NCBI GenBank assembly: GCA_002371115.1
Contig: DFFY01000115.1
Coordinates: 2,518 to 17,343, forward strand
Origin: Bacteroidales bacterium UBA3764
GTDB taxonomy: Bacteria; Bacteroidota; Bacteroidia; Bacteroidales; UBA932
Direction: 5' to 3'
Length of the DNA: 14,826 nucleotides
Position numbers and translations under genes: made by a program. The notes under the pieces were generated by a model. It made no database searches, had not been told where the DNA came from, and saw only the letters and a program-made list of their open reading frames with translations. Position 1 is the stretch's first letter. The number at the start of each line of letters is the position of its first letter. Below, in pieces: positions 1 to 7,400 of the stretch.

Positions 1-63
1 CCGTTCCGCGTGCCCATCGCCCGCCTCGCCGCGGCACAGGCTCAGATCAGCCAGGCCAAGTAA
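1..63 (+). CDS. C-terminal end of an unidentified protein (partial)
   Basis: Frame 1 is open from the window edge to a TAA at 61-63 and gives a 20-residue C-terminus, PFRVPIARLAAAQAQISQAK. The Ala/Gln/Lys-rich tail looks helical. The frame is followed at once by a strong bidirectional terminator, which fits the real end of a plus-strand gene convergent with the phoH operon. Nothing in 20 residues allows a family call. It could also be a chance open stretch, since 20 codons are weak evidence by themselves. Confidence 0.55.
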   Translation, partial: PFRVPIARLAAAQAQISQAK

Positions 64-80
64 GGCCCTGCGCATCAACC

Positions 81-121
81 AAAAAAAGTTGCGGCCCTCT
101 TCCGGGGGTCGCAATTTTTTT
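81..121. terminator. Bidirectional intrinsic terminator between convergent genes
   Basis: Seven A (81-87) are followed by a stem TTGCGGCCC (89-97), a short loop, the return arm GGGTCGCAA (106-114, one G-T pair), and seven T (115-121). Read in either direction it is a GC-rich hairpin followed by a U-run. It therefore serves both the gene ending at 63 and phoH, which stops at 128 on the other strand. Confidence 0.85.
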
Positions 122-127
122 CAATGC

Positions 128-1456
128 CTACAGGAGTTTGGCGGCGATGTCGGAGAGGGGGGAGCGCTCGCCTTTGCGGAGGAAGACGTGCTCGAAGAGG
201 GCCTGGCCTTTCATCTTCTCGCCCAGGTGGGTGAGGCCGTTGGACCACTGGTCCAGGTAGGGCTGGTCAATTTGGAAGACATCGCCGGTGAAGACCATTT
301 TGGTGCCCTCTCCGGCGCGGGTGATGATGGTTTTCACCTCGTGCGGGGTGAGGTTTTGGGCCTCGTCCACAATAAAATACACCTTGCCCAAGGAACGGCC
401 GCGGATATAGGCCAGCGGAGAAATCAATAACCGTTCGTCCTTGAGCATGGCCTCAATCTTCAAGGCCTGTTTGCTGCCCGGCTTGAAGCAGCGCTTGATC
501 ACGTCCAGGTTATCCATGAGCGGCTGCACGTACGGCCCCATCTTGCTCTTCTGGTCACCGGGCAAAAAGCCGATATCCTGCCCGCCCAGCACTACCGTGG
601 GGCGCGACAGAATAATTTGGTCGTAGTCTTCCGCCTGCTCCAGTGCGGCCGCCAGGGCCAGCAGCGTTTTGCCCGTGCCGGCGCCGCCGGTGAGCGACAC
701 CAGCGGAATGGCCGGGTTCAGGCAGGCGTCCAGCGCAAACTTCTGCTCGTCGTTGCGGGGCCGGATGCCATAAGCCGTGTGGCTGCGTACCAACGCAATT
801 ACCTTGCGTGCAGCGTCGTATCGGCCACAAACCGTTTCTCCGCCGAAGGAAAATTTGTACAGTTGGTTAGGCCGGGGCTCCTTGGAGGCGACCTCCTTCC
901 ACGGCAGGCAATTGTCCTGCCCGTAGGCCAGCTTCTGCACCGCCTCTGACGATGCGTCTTCCACCACAATCACCTCACGCTCAAGGCTGTCCATCACCTC
1001 GTCGTCCACGCGGCCGCGGAGATAATCCTGCGCTTCCATGCCGGCGGCCTTGGCCTTGAGCCGCAGGTTGATGTCCTTGGTCACCAGCGCCACAAACTGC
1101 CCGGGATGCTGGTCCCGCACCCACATGGCGGTGGAGAGGATCCGGTGGTCCTGGATATCGTCCCGGAAAAGGTCCTGGAATTCCGGGGCAAACGGATGGT
1201 TGGGCTCAATCTTGATGTACCCGAGCTTGCCGCCCAGCGGCACCCCGCGCGGCCCAAATGCCTTGCGCTCAGTGAGTTTGTTGATGTCCCGCATAAAGGC
1301 GCGCGCATTGAAAGACAGCGCGTCGTTGCCCTTTTTGAACTTGTCCAGTTCCTCAATCACGGCGATGGGAATCACAATGTCGTTGTCCTGGAACTGCCGC
1401 ACGCTCTTGTAGTCGTGCAGGATGATGTTGGTGTCGAGAACGAAAATTTTGGCCAT
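128..1456 (-). CDS. phoH: PIN domain-PhoH family ATPase
   Basis: This 442-residue protein joins an N-terminal PIN nuclease-like domain (about 1-145) to a C-terminal PhoH P-loop ATPase (about 225-442). In the PIN part, VLDTNIIL carries D8, and acidic residues follow at E36/D38, D103 and D128, as expected for a metal site. The ATPase has Walker A GGAGTGKT (257-264), Walker B VYFIVDEAQN (359-368) and FTGD (389-392). Length and architecture match the PhoH2/YlaK-type group, which is linked to RNA metabolism; acting as an RNA-directed nuclease-helicase is family knowledge, not shown here. The protein has no signal peptide, so it is cytoplasmic. Its ATG shares one base with the TAA of the upstream gene (TAATG at 1458-1454), which points to translational coupling in a two-gene operon. 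The terminator at 81-121 ends the unit. Confidence 0.93.
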   Translation of the reverse strand: MAKIFVLDTNIILHDYKSVRQFQDNDIVIPIAVIEELDKFKKGNDALSFNARAFMRDINKLTERKAFGPRGVPLGGKLGYIKIEPNHPFAPEFQDLFRDDIQDHRILSTAMWVRDQHPGQFVALVTKDINLRLKAKAAGMEAQDYLRGRVDDEVMDSLEREVIVVEDASSEAVQKLAYGQDNCLPWKEVASKEPRPNQLYKFSFGGETVCGRYDAARKVIALVRSHTAYGIRPRNDEQKFALDACLNPAIPLVSLTGGAGTGKTLLALAAALEQAEDYDQIILSRPTVVLGGQDIGFLPGDQKSKMGPYVQPLMDNLDVIKRCFKPGSKQALKIEAMLKDERLLISPLAYIRGRSLGKVYFIVDEAQNLTPHEVKTIITRAGEGTKMVFTGDVFQIDQPYLDQWSNGLTHLGEKMKGQALFEHVFLRKGERSPLSDIAAKLL

Positions 1457-2568
1457 TAATCTTCTCCTTCCAGCGTATTTAACAGAGATTCAAGGATTTG
1501 CGGAATTTCTACGGCCTCCGTAAGCCGCACGGAAGAACGCCCGGGCACGGGATGGCCCAGCGGGAAATATACCACGTCCTGCAGAATAAGTTCTGCATCT
1601 ACATAATCATAGTCGATATCGGCAATTTGCAGCACCACGCCCGGCACTTCGCTGAAGAGCACCCGCACCTGCGAGTCCTCGCCGTATGCCTTGCATACGC
1701 CCTGGATGCTGATATCCGCGCCCGTTCCGCCGGCGGAAAGTTTTCCAAGGCAGGTCATGAGGCCGCCGTCGCCGACGGTTGCGCCAGCCTTGACGATGCC
1801 GTCTTCCACCAGCTCCCGCACAACCTCGTAACAGTCAATGAAATAGTCTGCGTCGGAGATGTCCGGCGCGGTGCTGGGGTGCGCTCCCACCGCCTGCGCC
1901 AGCGCACTGCCGCCCAGCCGGAAGTCGCAAGGGTCGAAGGGAATGTAGATGAGCCAGTCGCTCTTTTCCGGTACCAGTGTGGCTGATGCCTTGCGTCGGC
2001 GCGAAATGCGCGGATTGGCCGTACGGAAGGGAAGTTCCCGCAGCAGCGAGGCTTCTTCCTCCTCCGGGGCATCCTCTTCCGCCACGGTGGCTGCCTTGAA
2101 ACTCACGGAAGGCCCGCCGCTGCAGAGGCTGTACTTGTCTATCTTCACCCCCAGTGCATCCAGGTAGTTGCAGGCGCTCTCTACGGAATGATAAAAGGCC
2201 GCGGCGTATCCCAGCTGTCTGGCGTTCCACTTCCAGTCTGCCTTGAGGGTGAGGTCTCCCAGGCGGAAGTGACCGGCCATCCAGATGGCATCCACGAGGG
2301 CCTGCGCCACCTTGCCGGCGGTATGGGAAGCGGCAAAGGGCAGCGGGAAAGCCCGTTTTTCCGGGATGGCCTTGGCATAGGCGGCGACATCGCTGTTGTT
2401 GAACTGGTAATTGTCCGGCGCCAGGTCCAGGGTTTCGTCCGCCAGGGTTTCCGGGTCTCCATCCGGCTCCAGGGGCGGCTCTGCGGTACATTCCCGCAGC
2501 ATGCGCTCCGGCGAGAGTGTCATTTGAACACCGTCGATGATATAGTTGCTATGAAGCAAATCTGCCAT
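1456..2568 (-). CDS. PurL (FGAM synthase)-like stand-alone AIRS-type protein, probably non-catalytic
   Basis: This 370-residue cytoplasmic protein reads like the second ATP-binding/AIRS-type half of phosphoribosylformylglycinamidine synthase cut out on its own. Residues 77-115 (PFAASHTAGK ... LKADWKWN) resemble the PurL stretch that ends in SLSANWMW. Residues 120-157 resemble the following helix and the GKDSLSM loop, but here the loop reads IDKYSLCSGG. Residues 214-225 (CDFRLGGSALAQ) match the PurL LGGS segment. Residues 258-276 (IVKAGATVGDGGLMTCLGK) match the H-DxSxGGL region, and 303-310 (VLFSEVPG) the LFSE-PG strand. The glutaminase domain and first AIRS half are absent, and an acidic/basic linker (163-193) is inserted. 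A degenerate PurL paralogue with a binding or regulatory role is my inference; the homology is recalled, not aligned. It is the first gene of the operon with phoH, and the start is set by the promoter 4 bases upstream. Confidence 0.72.
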   Translation of the reverse strand: MADLLHSNYIIDGVQMTLSPERMLRECTAEPPLEPDGDPETLADETLDLAPDNYQFNNSDVAAYAKAIPEKRAFPLPFAASHTAGKVAQALVDAIWMAGHFRLGDLTLKADWKWNARQLGYAAAFYHSVESACNYLDALGVKIDKYSLCSGGPSVSFKAATVAEEDAPEEEEASLLRELPFRTANPRISRRRKASATLVPEKSDWLIYIPFDPCDFRLGGSALAQAVGAHPSTAPDISDADYFIDCYEVVRELVEDGIVKAGATVGDGGLMTCLGKLSAGGTGADISIQGVCKAYGEDSQVRVLFSEVPGVVLQIADIDYDYVDAELILQDVVYFPLGHPVPGRSSVRLTEAVEIPQILESLLNTLEGED

Positions 2569-2572
2569 GGCT

Positions 2573-2604
2573 CAAAATTACACAAATTTATGCAGAACTA
2601 CAAA
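2573..2604 (-). promoter_or_regulatory. Bacteroidota promoter of the purL-like/phoH operon, predicted leaderless
   Basis: On the minus strand TTTG (2604-2601) is followed after exactly 20 bases by TAATTTTG (2580-2573), matching the Bacteroidota -33 TTTG and -7 TAnnTTTG elements. The -7 element ends only 4 bases before the ATG at 2568. The transcript should therefore start at or next to the first codon, giving a leaderless mRNA. Confidence 0.78.
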
Positions 2605-2739
2605 CGCGGCAGTGTGTAAAACTGAGGGGATAGAAGGAGTGCGCCTTACGGCGAGAGCCTGGGCTCAACTACTTTTGGTAGCCTAATACCTCCGGTAGTG
2701 GCTTCGGACTCTTTCCGGAAGTTTCTCAACAACCACTCC

Positions 2740-2811
2740 CAGCACACCCTGGCGCACAATAGGCGGCCTTTTTGTGCGTCCCCTTATGCGCCAGCATACC
2801 CTCGCGCACAA
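2740..2811. repeat. Pair of 20-bp near-identical direct repeats inside the structured element
   Basis: CAGCACACCCTGGCGCACAA (2740-2759) recurs as CAGCATACCCTCGCGCACAA (2792-2811), with 18 of 20 positions equal and starts 52 bases apart. The repeated GCGCACAA lets TTGTGCG (2772-2778) pair either with the upstream copy (2753-2759) or with the downstream copy (2805-2811), so two rival folds are possible. Confidence 0.8.
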
Positions 2812-2863
2812 AAAGTCCGTTTTCTGTCCTTTCTCCTGTGCTGGGAGTTGTCCCGCAAGGAAA

Positions 2864-2909
2864 GCGGAACCCTCCTGGGCCCTTTAACGGAGCCCGGGAG
2901 GGTTTCCGC
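2864..2909. repeat. Strong 17-bp hairpin
   Basis: GCGGAACCCTCCTGGGC (2864-2880) and GCCCGGGAGGGTTTCCGC (2892-2909) are complementary apart from one bulged base and one G-T pair, with an 11-base loop. No T-run follows, so it does not look like a terminator. It forms the 3' arm of the candidate structured RNA. Confidence 0.8.
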
Positions 2910-2929
2910 TAACCGGCGCACTTGGTAGT

Positions 2930-2990
2930 GTGCGGCGTATCTTCTTGCCGCAATTGCGAGAAATTGGGCTCAGAGTGCCGCGCTTTTTTT
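2930..2990 (+). terminator. Terminator-like hairpin with T7, upstream of folC
   Basis: GTGCGGC (2930-2936) can pair with GCCGCGC (2977-2983), which is followed directly by seven T (2984-2990). The same 5' arm can instead pair locally with GCCGC (2947-2951), next to a perfect palindrome CGCAATTGCG (2949-2958). It could end the structured RNA, or act as an attenuator for folC. The loop of the terminator form is long (40 bases), so the call is tentative. Confidence 0.45.
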
Positions 2991-2991
2991 G

Positions 2992-2999
2992 TATATTTG
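2992..2999 (+). promoter_or_regulatory. Possible -7 element of the folC promoter
   Basis: TATATTTG fits the TAnnTTTG consensus and ends 7 bases before the folC ATG at 3007, which would give a leaderless or nearly leaderless mRNA. The partner is weak: the nearest TTG (2964-2966) is 25 bases upstream instead of 19-21. Confidence 0.45.
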
Positions 3000-3006
3000 T
3001 AAAATC

Positions 3007-4413
3007 ATGGAAGCAAGCTATTCGGAAGCAGGGTATTTGCGGCTGGTCCAGGACATTTTCCGCAGGTTCCCGTCGGTACAGAAAGACGGCTTTGCGCCGG
3101 GGGCATACAAACCCGGCCTGGAGCGCATGCAGGCCTTCGAGGAGGCCCTGGGCAACCCGTCCCGCCGTTTCCGCAGCATCCACATCGCCGGCACCAACGG
3201 TAAGGGTTCTGTTGCCAACATGCTGGCATCGGCCTGTACCGCTTCCGGCCTCAGGACCGGCCTGTTCACCTCCCCGCACCTGATAGATTTCCGCGAGCGC
3301 ATGCGCGTGAACGGGGAAATGATACCCAAGGAATACGTGTTTGGCTTCCTCACGGAGTGGATGAACTGGATTGTCGCGCACGAACTTTCTTTTTTTGAGA
3401 TTACCACCGGCCTGGCTTTCAGCTGGTTCGCTGCGCAAAAAGTGGAAGTGGCCGTTATCGAAACGGGCTTGGGAGGCCGCTTGGACTCCACCAATATCCT
3501 GGAACGGCCGGAACTCACCATTGTCACTTCCATCGGCCTGGACCATTGCGACTTGCTGGGTCATACGCTGCCGGAAATTGCGGCGGAAAAGGCCGGCATC
3601 TTCAAGGAAGGCGTGCCGGCGCTGGTAGGGGAGAACCAGCCGGAAACCGCGGCCGTGTTCAACGATAAGTCCTGGATGTTCTGTCCGCTCACGTATGCAA
3701 ACGCGGTAAAACCCTCCCTGTGGTCGCGCCATGCGCAAATGCTCAAGCAAATGGACCTGCAGGCGCAAATTCAGGAAAAGAACCTGCGGACGGTGCTCGC
3801 CGCCGTGGACATCCTGCGGGAGAATGACGCTCTTGCACTTCTGCGCAACGACGCCGCCGTCACGGACGGTATCCTCCATACGGCCCGCAACATGCATTTC
3901 CATGGCCGATGGGAGCGCCTTTCCACGCAGCCGTACGTGATTGCGGATATCGGCCACAACGCCCATGCCTTGCAGCACAATTTCCAGCAATTGCAGCAAA
4001 TGCTCTCCAGTGGTGCCTGTTCCTCGCTCATTGTGGTCTATGGTATCATGGCCGACAAAGACCTGGATGCCATTCTCCCGCTCATGCCGGAGGACGCCAC
4101 CTATATATTCACCGCTCCGGACACGCCCCGCGCCCTTCCGGCCGACGAAATTCTGCGCCGCTTCAATGCGTACAGGGCCGCCGGGAAACCTGCCGATGCC
4201 AAGATGCAGGACTACCAGGGAACGGTGACCCTCTCCTCCCGCGCGTATGCGTTCACTTCCGTGCGTTACGCCGTGCAAATGGCGGTCCAGCTGTCGCATA
4301 CGCTCTCGCAGCAGCTGAGCCGCAGCGCTTCGGCGGAGACCCCCGCCCCGCCGCTCATTTACATTGGCGGCAGCACCTTTGTGGTGGCGGAAGCCCTTCC
4401 CTTATTTAAATAG
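3007..4413 (+). CDS. folC: Bifunctional folylpolyglutamate/dihydrofolate synthase
   Basis: This Mur-ligase-fold enzyme of 468 residues adds glutamate to folates and, in the bifunctional form, to dihydropteroate. The P-loop is AGTNGKGS (61-68). Other family signatures are TSPHLIDFRERMRVNGE (88-104), IETGLGGRLDSTN (151-163), TSIGLDH (174-180), EKAGIF (194-199) and, in the C-terminal domain, DIGHNAHAL (314-322) with VVYGIMADKD (343-352). The length is close to that of Bacteroidota FolC proteins, and the enzyme is cytoplasmic. I start it at ATG 3007 and not at an in-frame TTG at 2989, which lies inside the T-run and TATATTTG element. The next gene starts 44 bases downstream with no terminator or convincing promoter between, so read-through is possible although the functions look unrelated. 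Confidence 0.95.
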   Translation: MEASYSEAGYLRLVQDIFRRFPSVQKDGFAPGAYKPGLERMQAFEEALGNPSRRFRSIHIAGTNGKGSVANMLASACTASGLRTGLFTSPHLIDFRERMRVNGEMIPKEYVFGFLTEWMNWIVAHELSFFEITTGLAFSWFAAQKVEVAVIETGLGGRLDSTNILERPELTIVTSIGLDHCDLLGHTLPEIAAEKAGIFKEGVPALVGENQPETAAVFNDKSWMFCPLTYANAVKPSLWSRHAQMLKQMDLQAQIQEKNLRTVLAAVDILRENDALALLRNDAAVTDGILHTARNMHFHGRWERLSTQPYVIADIGHNAHALQHNFQQLQQMLSSGACSSLIVVYGIMADKDLDAILPLMPEDATYIFTAPDTPRALPADEILRRFNAYRAAGKPADAKMQDYQGTVTLSSRAYAFTSVRYAVQMAVQLSHTLSQQLSRSASAETPAPPLIYIGGSTFVVAEALPLFK

Positions 4414-4457
4414 GTACGATACTTGTTCTTGCTCCACCTTGGACCAAAGAATGCGAT

Positions 4458-7400
4458 ATGATGAAGAGAATATGGATAACCTGTATGCTGGCGCTGTATG
4501 CCGGCATCGTTGCTATTGCCCAGCCTATGAATGACGGTCACAGCCTCAGCTCCCTTTGGAAAAAATACGATGCCGCCCATAAGGCGGACCGCCCGCAGTT
4601 GGAAGCGGACATCCTCTCGCAGATTAAGCAGGAGGCCATGCAGCAGCATTTGCCGCTGGATTTTTACGATGCCGCCACGCTCTATGTGAGCACCGTCCAG
4701 CGCCGGGACTGGAAGCAGCGGGATGCCCTGCGCAAGGCCCTGGAGCAGGAGGTGGCCGCCTTTGACGAGCCCATGGTCACGTTCCAGTGGATGAGCAAAT
4801 GGCAGTATGCCTCTGCCGATGCGCTTTGGGCCTATGTACAGGCCCACCCGGACGGCTTCAAAGGCCGCACGGGGGCTTTTTATAACGACGTGGGCGGGTA
4901 CCTCGGCGGTGCGCTGCCCGCTTTCATTGACAATGACCGCGAATACGTCCTCTGGCGCCTGCTGGGCAGCCGTAACCAACTGGAAGACAGCGAAGTGTAT
5001 AAAGCCTTGCAGGCGGAAGTGGCGGGCCGATACCCGTCGGAGGCCGCGCTGGCGTATCATGTGGCGAGCGCACGCTATTACGCGGAGGAAAAGCGGGAAG
5101 AGAAGCGTCAGGCGCTGGGCCTGCTGGCGCAAAAATACAGCGGAAAAGCCGTTTCCGTGTTCCCAAAGGCCGATTTACTCCAGATGCGGAAGGAGGATCT
5201 GGACAAAGGGAAGGGTGCCGGTACGGCCTACGCCTCCTTGCTCGCCTCGGCCCGGACCTTGGAAAATGAACGTAAGGCCTATAGCGGTGCGGAGGCCACC
5301 ATTGCCGCCGCCTGCCTGGGTGCGGAGAGCCTTATTGGCACCCTCACCGCCACCGACGTGTGGGTGAGCATCAAAGACCGGCAAGTGCAGGTGCAGCTCC
5401 GCAACCTCCCGCAGGTGAACGTGACGCTCCGGGAGGGCAAAAAGAACCTGAAAACCTGGAAGTTGAAGAACCCCGGGGAAAGCTTTTACGTGCCGGATAC
5501 CCTTACTGTGGCCCTGCCTGAACTGGCGGACGGGGACTACACGGTGGAGGCCGTGAGCGGCAAGATACAGAGCCAGACCAACTACACGCAATATACGCTG
5601 TCCATCGCCTCGCGCACGGACAGCCGCGGACCGGCCGTTTTCGTGGCCGATTATGACAGCGGCGAGCCCCTTTCCAAGGCCACGCTCCTTCTGATGAAAG
5701 GGGACCGCCAGGTGGCCAGGACATCGCTCCGGCTGGACGGCTTCACCGTATTGCCATCGGCCTTTGTCAAGGACATGGACAGCAAGGGCTACTATGAAGT
5801 GGTAGCGGTGAGCGGGGACCGGAAGTCACGTCCCGTGAGCCTGCGGGAATACCGCCCGGAACAGGAAAAGAGCGCTGTCCGCTGCAGCATTTTCAAGGAC
5901 CAGGGGGCCTATCATCCCGGCGACACCGTCCGCTTCAAGGCGGTGGTGTTCGAAGGCGTTCCTTCGCTGAAGTTGTCCGTTTGCAAGAACCGCGTCATCC
6001 AGGTGCGGCTGCAGGACTCCGAGGGCAATGAGCTTGCTGCACAGAAACTTACCACCAACGCCTGGGGCGCGGCATCGGGCCGGTTTGTCCTGCCCAAGGG
6101 CCTCCGCAACGGCCATTTTTCGCTGGAAGTGGAAGGCCTGGCGTACGATTCTTTCCGGGTCGATGAATTTGTGCTGCCTACCTATGAACTGGCCTTCGAC
6201 CAGCTGGAGGAATTCTACATGGCCGGAGACAGCATCCCCGTAAGCGGGCGGCTGCAAAGCTACTCCGGGCACAACCTGACGGGCGCGCGTGTCGCCGTGA
6301 AGGTGGAGCGGTACAGCGAGACGGTGTTCGAGGGAACGCAGGAGGCCGATGCCAACAGCGCCTTCCGTTTTGCCTTCCCCACGCAAAAAACCGGCTATTA
6401 CCATGCCACGGTGACGGTAACGGATTTCACCGGCGAAACCCGCAGCTTCGGCAAGGGCTATTATGTGGGGGAGGACTTGCAAATCTCCGCTTCCGTGGAG
6501 GGGGCTGCAAACGTGGAACTGGACGCAGTCCGCGAGGATGAATGGCGGTACATGCCCAGCTATACGGTTTTGCAAAGTACCCTTTGCATGACCTTGCATG
6601 CCCTGGATACGGATGGAAACAGGGTTCCGCTGCCGGTGCGCTTCCAGGTGCTGGCTGCCGATGGCAGTACGCTGGCCTCCGGTCAGGTGCTCTCCGGCAA
6701 CAGTTTCTCCGTGGAACTGCCGGGCACGGGTTATTATAAGGTACGCGCGCAGGCGGAAGGAGAGAGCAAGAGCGGGGCAAAAGCCCAGGCGGAGAGCACG
6801 TTCGCGGTGTTCTGCATTCTGCCGGAAGCCCGTGAGCTCATGCCGCAGGCCCGGCGGGTGTTCATTCCGGGCGCTTCCACGGTGGCGGAGGGCGATGCGG
6901 TGCGCGCCCGTATCGGCACAACCGAAGGTGCTGCGTATGCCCAGGTGCTGGTTTACGGTCCCGGTGCGCAACTGCTTGAAAGCAGGAAAGTTTTTGTTGC
7001 CGATAACCGCATAGAGGATGTGACGTTCGCCTACAGGCAGGCCTGGCCGGACGTGGTACACCTGCAGGTGTTCTACTTCCTGCACGGTGCGTCCGTGAGT
7101 TACGACTGGGAGTATCGGCGGGAGAAAAGCAAATATACGCTGCCTTTGCAGTTCACGCGCTTCCAGGACAAGGCTTATCCGGGCACGCAGTATGCGTTTA
7201 CGCTCCAGACTGCGACCGATGCCGAGGTACTGGTGGCGGCCTGGGACAAGAGCCTGGATGCCGTTGGACGGAACGATTGGCCGCAGGTGCGTTCGGGCGA
7301 CTATGGCGTGCCGGAGATTTGGATTACGCCTGCATGCGGTAGCGTGGGGGAGGGACATCGGTACAGGCCGCTCAGGATGCGTACCGGCGGCAAGATGATG

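Larger units (their letters stand above)
2638..2922. ncRNA. Candidate structured RNA (or folC leader) with pseudoknot topology
   Basis: No credible gene lies between 2605 and 3006, but this part is packed with complementary arms. An outer stem AGTGCGCC/GGCGCACT (2638-2645 with 2915-2922) closes it. ACTCCCAGCACA (2735-2746) pairs perfectly with 2837-2848. Inside that, CTGGCGCA (2749-2756 with 2787-2794) and CTTTTTGTGCG (2768-2778 with 2805-2815) interlock in the order a-b-a'-b', which is a pseudoknot. Small hairpins fill 2642-2721, and a 17-bp hairpin sits at 2864-2909. The strand is uncertain. A T7 terminator-like end downstream favours plus, whereas the CGCC-GTAA-GGCG hairpin (2653-2642) would be a GNRA tetraloop on minus. 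No promoter of the TTTG/TAnnTTTG type is visible for it on either strand. I could not match it to RNase P RNA, tmRNA, 6S or SRP RNA. Confidence 0.5.

Noticed and set aside
2638..2922. RNase P RNA, tmRNA, cobalamin riboswitch or retron msr-msd as the identity of the structured element
   Set aside because: The conserved RNase P core (GAGGAAAGTCC type), tRNA-like tmRNA ends and B12 box are absent on both strands, and there is no reverse transcriptase gene nearby.
2698..2928. Short plus-strand frame of 76 codons within the structured region
   Set aside because: Its sequence follows the inverted repeats, shows no protein-like pattern, and has no start-site signals.
2989..3006. TTG start giving folC six more residues
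   Set aside because: This start lies in the T-run and the TATATTTG element. ATG 3007 gives the normal FolC N-terminus.
2884..4299. Long open frame on the minus strand opposite folC (471 codons)
   Set aside because: Its product is rich in His, Gly and Arg with no domain, as expected of the antisense frame of a GC-rich gene. folC on plus has all its family motifs.
4414..4457. Promoter for the macroglobulin gene in the 44-base gap after folC
   Set aside because: No TTTG / TAnnTTTG pair with proper spacing is present; only a loose TACTTG is seen.
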